Part shown: piece after piece, positions 1-6,929 of the stretch
Layout of the letters: every line of letters starts with the position of its first letter
How positions within the stretch are numbered: the stretch's first letter is position 1
Assembly: GCA_050747885.1 (NCBI GenBank)
Contig: JBOGJO010000055.1
Coordinates: forward strand, 1-10,725
Source: CAWEYG01 sp050747885
GTDB taxonomy: Bacteria > Acidobacteriota > Thermoanaerobaculia > UBA5066 > DATFVB01
Length of the DNA stretch: 10,725 bases
Direction: 5' to 3'
Made by a program: the position numbers and the translations under genes
The notes under the pieces: generated by a model
The model's database searches: none
What the model was told of the DNA's origin: nothing
Seen by the model: the letters and a program-made list of their open reading frames with translations, nothing else

Positions 1-1707
1 CCCGGTCGTGTCGCAATCCATCATGAACCCGATGGTGCCGGTCGGCGCGAGGACCGTGACCTGTCCGTTCTTGTACCCGAACTGGCTTCCCGATTCGAGC
101 GCCATGTCCCAGACGGCCTGCGACCACGAGTGCAGCTCCGAGGGCACGCCCGGCCGTGCGATCCGGTTCGCGGCGTCGCGGTGCATGCGGATGACGTCCA
201 GGAAGGCGTCGCGGTTGGGCGGGTACGCCGAAAACGTCCCCATCTCCGCGGCGAGCTTCGAAGACTGGAGGTATGCCTCGCCGCACATGAGCGACGTGAT
301 CGCGGCCGCGTAGGACCGGCCCTCGTCCGAGTCGTAGGGAAGCCCGGCGGCCATCAGCAGCGCGCCAAGGTTCGCGTAGCCGAGACCGAGCGGCCTCATC
401 GCATGGGAGTTCTTGCCGATGGCTTCGGTGGGGTACGAGGCGAAGTCGACCACGATCTCCTGCGCCGTGATCGTCACGTCCACCGCGTGCTTGAAGCGGT
501 CCACGTCGAAGGTCCCGTCTTCTCGCTCGAATTTCATGAGGTTCAGAGACGCGAGGTTGCAGGCGGAGTCGTCGACGAACATGTACTCGGAACACGGGTT
601 CGACGCGTTGATGCGGTTGGTCGCCTTCACGGGGTTCCACCGGTTGATCGTCGTGTCGTACTGCATGCCGGGATCGCCGCAGACCCACGCCGCGTCGGCA
701 ATCTCGCGCATGAGGTCGCGCGCGCGAAATTTCTCGAACGGCTTTCCGGTCAGAACTTCCTTCGACCAGTATTCGCCGTCCTTCTCCACCGCCTCCATGA
801 ACTCGTCGTTGACGCGGATGGAGTGGTTGGCGTTCTGGTAGAAGATCGACGAGTACGCCTCGCCGTTGAACGAGCCGTCGTAGCCCGCGTCGATGAGCGC
901 CCAGGCCTTCTTTTCCTCGTTCGCCTTCGAAAGAATGAACTCCTCGATGTCGGGATGGTCGATGTTGAGGATGACCATTTTCGCCGCGCGGCGGGTCTTG
1001 CCGCCCGATTTGATCGCTCCGGCGAAGCTGTCGAAGCCCTTCATGAAGGAAAGCGGTCCGGAGGCCGTTCCGCCCGACGACAGCCCTTCGCGGGAGCCCC
1101 TGAGCGAAGAAAGGTTGCTCCCTGTTCCCGACCCGTACTTGAACAACATGCCCTCGGTCTTGGCCAGCGTCAGGATCGAGCCCATCGAGTCCTGCACGGA
1201 GTTGATGAAACACGCCGAGCACTGGGGCTTTTCCTCGACGCCACAGTTGAACCAGACGGGAGAGTTGAAGGACATCACCTGGTTGAGCAGAAGAGCCGTG
1301 AGCTCGTCGTGGAACGCATCCCGGTCGGCGGCGGTCTTGAAATAACGGCCTTCGGCCCCCCAGCGGCTGATCGTGTCCGCGACGCGGCCGATGAGCTGCC
1401 GGACGGAAGTCTCGCGCTCGGGCGTGCCGAGCTTCCCGTGGAAATATTTCTGCGCGACGATGTTCGTCGCGGTCTGGGACCAGGATTTCGGAGTTTCCAC
1501 GTTCTTCTGCTCGAAGATCGTCTCCCCCTTTTCCGACGTGATCGCGGCGGTCCGCAGCTCCCACTCGATCGCGTCGTAGGGGGATACCGAGGGGTCGGAA
1601 TACACGCGAGAAAACGCCAACCCCTTGAGCGTCCGCGTCCTGCCGGACGGCGCTTCGACGGCTCCCGCGACGGACTTCCGGCCCGTTTCTTCTTCGTTTC
1701 GGCTCAT
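1..1707 (-). CDS. nrdJ: Vitamin B12-dependent (class II) ribonucleotide reductase, 5' part
   Basis: It reduces ribonucleotides to deoxyribonucleotides in the cytoplasm, using adenosylcobalamin to make the thiyl radical, so it needs neither oxygen nor a separate radical subunit. I read 569 residues from ATG at 1707 to the left edge without a stop; the C-terminal part, with the expected CxxC tail, lies outside. Seen motifs: CSACF at residues 163-167, where C166 matches the first redox cysteine of RNRs; NPCSE at 370-374, giving the N370/C372/E374 active-site triad; and LAPTGTIG at 553-560, the phosphate-binding signature. The start has a purine-rich GAGGAAGGGG about 7 nt upstream and reads MSRNEEE. 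It is transcribed divergently from erpA. No cobalamin riboswitch is visible in its roughly 105-nt leader. Family assignment is firm; whether this is the cell's only RNR cannot be told here. Confidence 0.96.
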   Translation of the reverse strand, partial: MSRNEEETGRKSVAGAVEAPSGRTRTLKGLAFSRVYSDPSVSPYDAIEWELRTAAITSEKGETIFEQKNVETPKSWSQTATNIVAQKYFHGKLGTPERETSVRQLIGRVADTISRWGAEGRYFKTAADRDAFHDELTALLLNQVMSFNSPVWFNCGVEEKPQCSACFINSVQDSMGSILTLAKTEGMLFKYGSGTGSNLSSLRGSREGLSSGGTASGPLSFMKGFDSFAGAIKSGGKTRRAAKMVILNIDHPDIEEFILSKANEEKKAWALIDAGYDGSFNGEAYSSIFYQNANHSIRVNDEFMEAVEKDGEYWSKEVLTGKPFEKFRARDLMREIADAAWVCGDPGMQYDTTINRWNPVKATNRINASNPCSEYMFVDDSACNLASLNLMKFEREDGTFDVDRFKHAVDVTITAQEIVVDFASYPTEAIGKNSHAMRPLGLGYANLGALLMAAGLPYDSDEGRSYAAAITSLMCGEAYLQSSKLAAEMGTFSAYPPNRDAFLDVIRMHRDAANRIARPGVPSELHSWSQAVWDMALESGSQFGYKNGQVTVLAPTGTIGFMMDCDTTG

Positions 1708-1820
1708 TTCCTACCCCTTCCTCATTTTCCCAACACTCTTCAATCGACGGAGGAACCGAGAACTTCCCGGGGACTCGCGCTTTGAGGTTCGCGGCCAGCG
1801 GCCGCTTTCAACTTGAAGAA

Positions 1821-1849
1821 AAGGTAAACCCGGCGCGAAGAGATGTCAA
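1821..1849 (-). promoter_or_regulatory. Sigma-70-type promoter for nrdJ
   Basis: On the minus strand there is a perfect TTGACA at 1849-1844, a 17-nt spacer, and TACCTT at 1826-1821. The -35 is consensus; the -10 keeps the key T, A and final T. Transcription would begin near 1814, giving a leader of about 105 nt that holds a small GCGGCC/GGCCGC hairpin (1791-1805). Start site and use are inferred. Confidence 0.6.
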
Positions 1850-1858
1850 GAAAAAATA

Positions 1859-1899
1859 CCAGATGTTGGGGTCGAAGGGGCCGAAACCCAAAGATCTGG
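1859..1899 (-). terminator. Minus-strand hairpin with T-tract upstream of the nrdJ promoter
   Basis: Read on the minus strand, the arm at 1899-1887 (CCAGATCTTTGGG) pairs with the arm at 1871-1859 (CCCCAACATCTGG) at 11 of 13 positions around a 15-nt loop. It is followed directly by TATTTTTTC, whose end runs into the nrdJ -35 box. That is the form of an intrinsic terminator. No minus-strand gene lies just upstream, since erpA is on the other strand. It could therefore stop antisense read-through from the xfp operon before it reaches nrdJ, or act as a regulatory hairpin. The structure is seen; the role is inferred. Confidence 0.45.
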
Positions 1900-1933
1900 T
1901 TGTCCGGCCGGAACCCCCCGCTCCCGCGGCCGC

Positions 1934-1962
1934 TTGACCCCCCGGGAGGCCGCTGTCATAAT
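1934..1962 (+). promoter_or_regulatory. Sigma-70 promoter for erpA
   Basis: TTGACC at 1934-1939, a spacer of exactly 17 nt, and CATAAT at 1957-1962: five of six consensus bases in each box. Transcription would start near 1969, leaving a leader of only about 15 nt that contains the ribosome binding site AGGAGA (1973-1978), 5 nt before the ATG at 1984. This is the best promoter in the window. Confidence 0.75.
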
Positions 1963-1983
1963 GACCGTCGTTAGGAGAACCCA

Positions 1984-2358
1984 ATGTCTGCTGAACTCTC
2001 TCCCCTTTCGCCAACTCCCCAGCCCGACGGGCCGTTCCTGACGCTGACGGAGAAGGCGGTTGAAAAAGTGAAGTATTTCGCGTCCCAGATGCCCGACTCC
2101 GCGGGCAAGCCTCTCCGCATTTTCGTGCAGGGGGGAGGCTGCTCGGGATTTCAATACGGATTCACGTTCGACGACAAGAAGGAAAACGACACGCAGATCT
2201 CGGCCGGCGAAGTGGACGTGATCGTGGACCCGCAGAGCGCGATGTATCTCAAGGGCGCCAACGTGGATTACCTCGAGGACTTCCGCGGCGCGGGATTCTC
2301 GGTGAACAACCCGAATGCCACGGGCGGCTGCGGCTGCGGAAAATCGTTTAACGTGTGA
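1984..2358 (+). CDS. erpA: A-type iron-sulfur carrier / insertion protein (ErpA/IscA/HesB family)
   Basis: This 124-residue protein receives a nascent Fe-S cluster from a scaffold and passes it to target enzymes in the cytoplasm. The three ligand cysteines of the family are present with normal context: C53 in GGGCSGFQYGF, and C116 and C118 in GGCGCGKSF at the C-terminus. The core from FLTLTEKA (about residue 18) to the end is typical; the first 17 residues are a proline-rich extension. The start is fixed by AGGAGA 5 nt upstream. It is monocistronic, with its own promoter and a terminator 28 nt after the stop. I call it erpA because of the wording around GGGCSGF and the lack of neighbouring isc or suf genes; IscA, SufA or a generic HesB protein are alternatives that sequence alone does not exclude. 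Confidence 0.93.
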   Translation: MSAELSPLSPTPQPDGPFLTLTEKAVEKVKYFASQMPDSAGKPLRIFVQGGGCSGFQYGFTFDDKKENDTQISAGEVDVIVDPQSAMYLKGANVDYLEDFRGAGFSVNNPNATGGCGCGKSFNV

Positions 2359-2385
2359 GTTGAGGGCGGCTCCGGCCGCTCCGGC

Positions 2386-2413
2386 AAAAGACCCCACTCG
2401 TGTGGGGTCTTTT
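2386..2413. terminator. Bidirectional rho-independent terminator
   Basis: A perfect 12-bp inverted repeat, AAAAGACCCCAC at 2386-2397 and GTGGGGTCTTTT at 2402-2413, flanks a 4-nt loop. The ends supply a T-run for plus-strand transcripts and, on the complement, TTTT for minus-strand ones. It lies between the convergent stops of erpA (2358) and xfp (2433) and can end both transcripts. Confidence 0.9.
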
Positions 2414-2432
2414 CATTTTGGATCACTTCACC

Positions 2433-4796
2433 CTACGTTCCCCACTTCCAGTCCCGGATCTCCGGCATGTCCTCCCCCCGCTCCCGGATATAGGAGCCGT
2501 GGGCCCGCAGCAAGTCCCGGATTTCCTGTTTGAGGCCGCCGGCCGCCGGAGCGAGGCTCGCGACGCGATCCGCGACGTCCTGGGCAAGATGGTAGCGGTC
2601 GATGTCGTTTCGGACCGCCATGTCGAACGGCGTCGTCGTCGTTCCCTCCTCCTTGTAGCCGCGAACGTGCAGGTTGTCGTGGTTGGTTCTCCGGTAGGTC
2701 AAACGGTGAATGAGCCACGGGTAGCCGTGGTACGCGAAGATGATCGGCCGATCCTTCGTGAAAATCGCGTCGAAGGCCTCGCCCGACAGCCCGTGCGGGT
2801 GCTCCTCCTTCGGCTGGAGCGCCGCGAGGTCCACGACGTTGACGACCCGTATTTTCAGACCGGGGCAGCGGCGGCGAAGAAAGTCGACGGCCGCCAGCGT
2901 CTCCAGCGTTGGAACGTCGCCCGCGCACGCCATGACGACGTCGGGCTCTGCCCCGCGGTCGTTGCTCGCCCAATCCCAGATGCCAAGGCCCTGCGCGCAG
3001 TGGAGGACCGCCTGCTCCATCGTGAGCCACTGGAGCGAGGGCTGCTTCCCGGCCACGATGACGTTGACGAAATTGCGGCTCCTCAGGCAATGGTCGGCCA
3101 CCGAGAGAAGCGTGTTTGCATCCGGCGGGAGGTACACGCGAATGACGTCCGCCTTCTTGTTGAGCACGTGGTCGATGAAGCCGGGATCCTGGTGCGAGAA
3201 GCCGTTGTGATCCTGCCTCCACACGTGGGAGGTGAGGAGGTAGTTGAGGGAGGCGATCGGCCGCCGCCAGGGAATCCCGGCGCGGGTCGTCTTGAGCCAT
3301 TTCGCGTGCTGGTTGAACATCGAGTCCACGATGTGGATGAACGCTTCGTAGCAGGAAAAGAAGCCGTGGCGGCCGGTGAGGAGATAGCCCTCGAGCCAGC
3401 CCTGGCAGAGGTGCTCGCTCAGCACTTCCAGGACGCGGCCGTCGGGCGACAGGTGATCGTCGTCGGGCTCGACCGCCGCGAGCCAGCGCTTGTCAGTCGC
3501 CTCGAACAGCGCCGTCAGCCGGTTCGAGGCCGTCTCGTCGGGTCCGACGACGCGGAAATTGCCGGGGTTCTGCTTCACGATGTCGCGCAGGAACGCGCCG
3601 AGAATCCGTGTCGCTTCCGCTTCGACCCGGCCGGGCCGGGCAACGGCCACGGCGTAAGAGCGAAAGTCGGGCATGCGGAGGTCCTTCAGGAGAAGGCCGC
3701 CGTTGGCGTGCGGGTTCGCGCTCATGCGACGGGTTCCCCGGGGAGGAAGCTCCGCGAGCTCGGGGACGAGCCGGCCTCGCTCGTCGAAGAGCTCCTCCGG
3801 CCGGTAGCTCTTCATCCATTCCTCGAGGAGACGCAGGTGCGCCGGGTTCCGGGCGAGATCAGCGATGGGAACCTGGTGGGAGCGGTACGAGCCCTCCGTT
3901 TTCTTTCCGTCCACTTCCTTCGGGCCCGTCCAGCCCTTCGGCGTGCGCAGCACGATCATCGGCCAGCGGGGACGCGAGGCGGATTTCGCGGCGCGCGCTT
4001 CGAGCTGAATCTTTCCGATCTCGGCGACAGCCGCGTCGAGGGCTTCGGCCATCTTCCGGTGCATCCCGGCGGGCTCGGACCCCTCGACGAACCGCGGCGA
4101 ATACCCGTACCCGACGAACAGGCTCTCGAGCTCCTCCCGGGAAATCCTCGCCAGCACGGTCGGATTCGCGATCTTGAAGCCGTTCAGGTGCAGGATCGGC
4201 AGGACCGCTCCGTCGGTGGCGGGGTTCAGGAACTTGTTCGAATGCCACGACGCGGCGAGCGGGCCGGTCTCGGCCTCCCCGTCGCCGACCACGCAAGCCA
4301 CCAGGAGGTCGGGGTTGTCGAACGCGGCCCCGTAAGCGTGAAGAAGGGAGTAGCCGAGCTCTCCGCCCTCGTGGATCGATCCGGGCGTTTCCGGCGCGAC
4401 GTGGCTCGGAATTCCTCCGGGAAAGGAGAACTGCTTGAACAGGCGACGGAGACCCTCCGCGTCCCGCGAAACCGCGGGATAGACCTCGCTGTACGTGCCT
4501 TCGAGGTACGTGTTCGCGACGACACCCGGGCCCCCGTGTCCCGGCCCCGCGACGAAGACGGCATTGAGATCGAGCTTCCGAATCAGCCGGTTCAGGTGGA
4601 CGTAAACGAAGTTGAGGCCGGGCGTGGTGCCCCAATGACCGAGCAGGCGCGGCTTGACGTGCGCGATCGCGAGCGGCTCGCGGAGGAGAGGATTGTCGAG
4701 CAGGTAAATTTGCCCGACCGAGAGATAGTTCGCCGCCCGCCAGTAAGCGTCGAGAAGGCGAGCCTCCTCGGCGGAGAGCGGGGTTTCCAAGGTCAT
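2433..4796 (-). CDS. xfp: Xylulose-5-phosphate/fructose-6-phosphate phosphoketolase
   Basis: This thiamine-diphosphate enzyme splits xylulose-5-P (and usually fructose-6-P) with inorganic phosphate to acetyl-phosphate plus glyceraldehyde-3-P or erythrose-4-P. Its 787 residues are close to the usual length of about 790-825. Motifs in order: GHWGTTPG at 53-60 (H54), GPGHGGP at 84-90 (H87), SHVAPETPGS at 131-140 (H132), the cofactor-site GDGEAETGP at 171-179, GPDE at 418-421, E469 in QGWLEGYL (expected to activate thiamine), and NGFSHQDPG at 531-539. H54, H87, H132 and E469 all sit 10 residues before H64, H97, H142 and E479 of the bifidobacterial enzyme, so the active site looks complete. The ATG overlaps the ackA stop (ATGA) and is preceded by AGGGGGGA. 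It is last in the operon, 20 nt before the terminator. Dual or single substrate use cannot be decided by eye. Confidence 0.97.
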   Translation of the reverse strand: MTLETPLSAEEARLLDAYWRAANYLSVGQIYLLDNPLLREPLAIAHVKPRLLGHWGTTPGLNFVYVHLNRLIRKLDLNAVFVAGPGHGGPGVVANTYLEGTYSEVYPAVSRDAEGLRRLFKQFSFPGGIPSHVAPETPGSIHEGGELGYSLLHAYGAAFDNPDLLVACVVGDGEAETGPLAASWHSNKFLNPATDGAVLPILHLNGFKIANPTVLARISREELESLFVGYGYSPRFVEGSEPAGMHRKMAEALDAAVAEIGKIQLEARAAKSASRPRWPMIVLRTPKGWTGPKEVDGKKTEGSYRSHQVPIADLARNPAHLRLLEEWMKSYRPEELFDERGRLVPELAELPPRGTRRMSANPHANGGLLLKDLRMPDFRSYAVAVARPGRVEAEATRILGAFLRDIVKQNPGNFRVVGPDETASNRLTALFEATDKRWLAAVEPDDDHLSPDGRVLEVLSEHLCQGWLEGYLLTGRHGFFSCYEAFIHIVDSMFNQHAKWLKTTRAGIPWRRPIASLNYLLTSHVWRQDHNGFSHQDPGFIDHVLNKKADVIRVYLPPDANTLLSVADHCLRSRNFVNVIVAGKQPSLQWLTMEQAVLHCAQGLGIWDWASNDRGAEPDVVMACAGDVPTLETLAAVDFLRRRCPGLKIRVVNVVDLAALQPKEEHPHGLSGEAFDAIFTKDRPIIFAYHGYPWLIHRLTYRRTNHDNLHVRGYKEEGTTTTPFDMAVRNDIDRYHLAQDVADRVASLAPAAGGLKQEIRDLLRAHGSYIRERGEDMPEIRDWKWGT

Positions 4797-5920
4797 CGCA
4801 ATCCCCCCTTTCCTTCGAGACCCGCCGCGGTCTCCACGGCGATCTGCAGCTCTTCGTCGGTCGGAATCACGAGAACGGAAACTTCCATTCCCTCGACGCC
4901 CACCGCCCGTTCGCCGCCCGGGCCCGGCGCATTTTTCACGGCGTCGACCGCGATCCCGAGGCGCTCGAGGCCCTCCAGGCTGCGAGCCCGGATCTCGGCG
5001 CTGTTTTCCCCGACGCCTCCCGTGAAAACGATCGCGTCCACGCGGCCGAGCACGGCAAGATAGGCGCCGACGTACTTCTTGATGCGATACACGTACAGGT
5101 CGGCCGCGAGGCGGGCGTCGTCGTCGCCTTCGGACGCTCTTCGGAGGACCTCGCGCACATCGCTCGATCCCGCGAGTCCGCGCAGACCGCTCTCCTCTTC
5201 GAGCGCCCGCTCGACGTCGTCCGGCGTCAGGGCAAGCTCGCGGGCCAGACGAAGCGGGAGCGCCGGGTCGAGATCGCCCGGGCGAGTCCCCATCACGAGG
5301 CCCTCGAGCGGCGTCATTCCCATGGACGTGTCGACGCTCTGCCCGCCCCGGATCGCGGCCGCGCTCGCTCCCCCGCCGAGATGAAGAACGATGAAGTTGA
5401 GCTCCTCGGCCGGCCGGTCCAGAAAGGCCGCCGCGCGACGAGCCACGAACGAATACGAGATCCCGTGAAATCCGAATCGGCGGACGTTCGCGAGGCTCCG
5501 CGCCGCGGCGGGAAGCGCGTACAGGAAGGCCCGCGCCGGTAGGGTCCGGTGGAAAGCCGTGTCGAACACGGCGAAGTGTCGAGCCTGCGGAAAAACCCGT
5601 CGCGCGATTTCGATTCCCGCGACGTTGACCGGGTTGTGGATCGGGGCGAGCGGCGAAAGCGACCGGATCGCCTCCAGCGTTTTATCGTCGATCTCGGCGG
5701 TCTCTCGGAACGCCTCCCCTCCGTGCACGACGCGGTGGCCGACCGCGAGGAGCCCGTCCGCCGCGCTTGCGAGGTCCTCGAGGATTTTCTCGAAGTCGCG
5801 CCGGGACTCAGCCGGGGAAACGGGGTGTTCGACCCCTCCGCCGAGCCGGACGCCCGCCGGCATCTCGAGCAGCCGGTATTTGATCGACGAACTGCCCGAG
5901 TTGAGGGCGAGGATCTTCAC
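4793..5920 (-). CDS. ackA: Acetate kinase, compact form
   Basis: It converts acetyl-phosphate and ADP to acetate and ATP, and so draws energy from the phosphoketolase product next door. There are 375 residues against a usual 395-408. Seen: NSGSSSIKY with N7, GHRVVHGG with R63, APIHNP with H95, FDTAFH with D120, RFGFHG with H152, GTRPGDLDP with R213, GGVGEN, and TDEELQIA with E356. Compared with Methanosarcina residues R91, H123, D148, H180, R241 and E384, each is displaced by exactly 28, while N7 is not. The whole shortening therefore lies between N7 and R63, and the catalytic set is complete. The start is GTG at 5920, overlapping the upstream stop as GTGA. It is supported by NSGSSS falling at the family position, since only a distant GGAGGGAG serves as ribosome binding site. 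Translation is probably coupled to the gene before it. Confidence 0.95.
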   Translation of the reverse strand: MKILALNSGSSSIKYRLLEMPAGVRLGGGVEHPVSPAESRRDFEKILEDLASAADGLLAVGHRVVHGGEAFRETAEIDDKTLEAIRSLSPLAPIHNPVNVAGIEIARRVFPQARHFAVFDTAFHRTLPARAFLYALPAAARSLANVRRFGFHGISYSFVARRAAAFLDRPAEELNFIVLHLGGGASAAAIRGGQSVDTSMGMTPLEGLVMGTRPGDLDPALPLRLARELALTPDDVERALEEESGLRGLAGSSDVREVLRRASEGDDDARLAADLYVYRIKKYVGAYLAVLGRVDAIVFTGGVGENSAEIRARSLEGLERLGIAVDAVKNAPGPGGERAVGVEGMEVSVLVIPTDEELQIAVETAAGLEGKGGLR

Positions 5921-6633
5921 GAGTCGGGCCAGCTCCCTCCGGGCGCCAGCTCGACGACCTCCGTCGATCCGCCCCGTTTCTGAATCTCGGCCCGAAGGGC
6001 TTTCGGCGTTCCCGTCAGAGCCGGAAACGTCCCCCAGTGCATCGGGATCACGCGCGGGACTTTCAACAACTCGCAGGCCTTCGCCGCCGACGCCGGGCCC
6101 ATCGTGTAAAAGTCGCCGATCGGCAGGAGCGCGACGTCGGGCCGGAGCAGCTCGCCGATCAACGCCATGTCGGAAAACACCGCCGTGTCGCCGGCATGGT
6201 AGATGCGAAAGCTATCCACCTCGACGACGAAACCACACGGGTCGGACGGGGGATTCTGGTCCGACAGGGGCGTGCCCGCGGAATGAACCGCTTGAGTCAT
6301 GTGGATGGCGAAGTCGGCGACGACCTGAGTGCCGCCCTTGTTCATTCCGGAGGCCTTCTGGACGCCCTTCGAATCGAGCCAGAGAGCGAGCTCGAAGACG
6401 CAAACCACGGTCGCCCCGGTCTTCTTCGCGAGGTCCACGCCGCTCACGCCGAAGTGGTCGGAGTGGCCGTGCGTCGGCGCAATCACATCCACCCGCGAGA
6501 GGTCGTAGCCTTTCGGAAATTTCGGGTTGTGCTCGATGAAGGGGTCGAGGATGAGCCGGCGGCCGGACTTCGATTCGATCGCGAACATGGCGTGACCCAG
6601 CCACGTGACCTTTCCGGAAAATTTCTCGCCCAT
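5917..6633 (-). CDS. UPF0173-type metallo-beta-lactamase-fold hydrolase
   Basis: This 238-residue cytoplasmic metal-dependent hydrolase belongs to the UPF0173 (YtkL-like) branch; its physiological substrate is unknown. Seen: WLGHAMF at 11-17, the metal-binding THGHSDHFG at 54-62 (H55, H57, D59, H60), H117 in AVHSAG, the bridging aspartate D149 in YHAGDT, and H199 in PMHWGTFPAL. The di-metal site is thus intact. The length matches the family (about 225-240). The start ATG at 6633 has GGGAGG 6 nt upstream. A -10-like TAGAAT (6655-6650) lies 16 nt before the start, but I see no matching -35. It is the first gene of an operon with ackA and xfp, and its stop overlaps the ackA start. The context suggests a role in sugar-phosphate or acetyl-phosphate metabolism, which is inference. 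Confidence 0.9.
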   Translation of the reverse strand: MGEKFSGKVTWLGHAMFAIESKSGRRLILDPFIEHNPKFPKGYDLSRVDVIAPTHGHSDHFGVSGVDLAKKTGATVVCVFELALWLDSKGVQKASGMNKGGTQVVADFAIHMTQAVHSAGTPLSDQNPPSDPCGFVVEVDSFRIYHAGDTAVFSDMALIGELLRPDVALLPIGDFYTMGPASAAKACELLKVPRVIPMHWGTFPALTGTPKALRAEIQKRGGSTEVVELAPGGSWPDS

Positions 6634-6649
6634 GATTGCCTCCCAACCG

Positions 6650-6655
6650 ATTCTA
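6650..6655 (-). promoter_or_regulatory. Candidate -10 box for the MBL-ackA-xfp operon
   Basis: TAGAAT on the minus strand, five of six consensus bases, 16 nt upstream of the ATG at 6633. A start about 7 nt later would place the message just before GGGAGG. No -35 resembling TTGACA is found at 16-18 nt spacing. The same hexamer at the same 16-nt distance occurs before the gene starting at 8180. Confidence 0.35.
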
Positions 6656-6683
6656 GCCTTCCGAGCCGGATCGGGCGCTAGTG

Positions 6684-6705
6684 TCCCGTAACGGAAATCC
6701 CGTAA
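6684..6705. repeat. Two direct copies of TCCCGTAA, 14-bp period
   Basis: TCCCGTAA at 6684-6691 and again at 6698-6705, separated by 6 nt, upstream of the candidate -10 of the MBL-ackA-xfp operon and downstream of the small membrane-protein gene. It could be a tandem operator site or a relic of a mobile-element end. Only the repeat itself is seen. Confidence 0.4.
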
Positions 6706-6718
6706 GCGTCGCGCGAGC

Positions 6719-6925
6719 CTAGTTCTCGAAAAAGAACGGCGCCGCCATCAACACGGCGCCGAGAACGCAGAGATCGAGGGTCCTCGAAAAGAAATACGGA
6801 TAAATGCACAGACCGGCGCCGGCAACCATGGCGGAGACCTTCACCTGCTTCTTGCCGTACACGAAATACGCCGTTCCCACCGCTCCGGTGAAAATCGCGA
6901 TGAAGAGCTGTGTCCCGGTGGGCAT
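6719..6925 (-). CDS. Small two-helix membrane protein ('amino acid transport protein' type)
   Basis: The 68-residue hydrophobic protein has a helix at about 5-23, the loop YGKKQVKV at 23-30, and hydrophobic segments at about 31-46 and 50-66, ending in PFFFEN. The pattern GTAYFVYGKKQ followed by YPYFFS resembles short proteins often labelled 'amino acid transport protein'. That label rests on weak evidence, so I treat the function as unknown. I chose the ATG at 6925 rather than the in-frame one at 7006. The shorter form begins 4 nt after the stop of the preceding gene, while the longer would add a charged segment and overlap that gene by 77 nt. A weak GAGAAG lies about 9 nt upstream. It is probably cotranscribed with the DCC-family gene. 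Confidence 0.72.
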   Translation of the reverse strand: MPTGTQLFIAIFTGAVGTAYFVYGKKQVKVSAMVAGAGLCIYPYFFSRTLDLCVLGAVLMAAPFFFEN

Positions 6926-6929
6926 GGAG

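Noticed and set aside
130..1785. Long plus-strand open frame (551 codons) opposite nrdJ
   Set aside because: Its translation is R/V/H-rich with no domain, and the minus strand encodes a clear class II ribonucleotide reductase. It is a GC-driven shadow.
1708..1820. Cobalamin riboswitch in the nrdJ leader
   Set aside because: The predicted leader is too short for the full aptamer, and I found no B12-box sequence; only a small GC hairpin is present.
2400..5063. Very long plus-strand open frame (887 codons) opposite xfp and ackA
   Set aside because: It runs through two genes with complete active sites on the other strand and has no family-like motif. It is antisense shadow.
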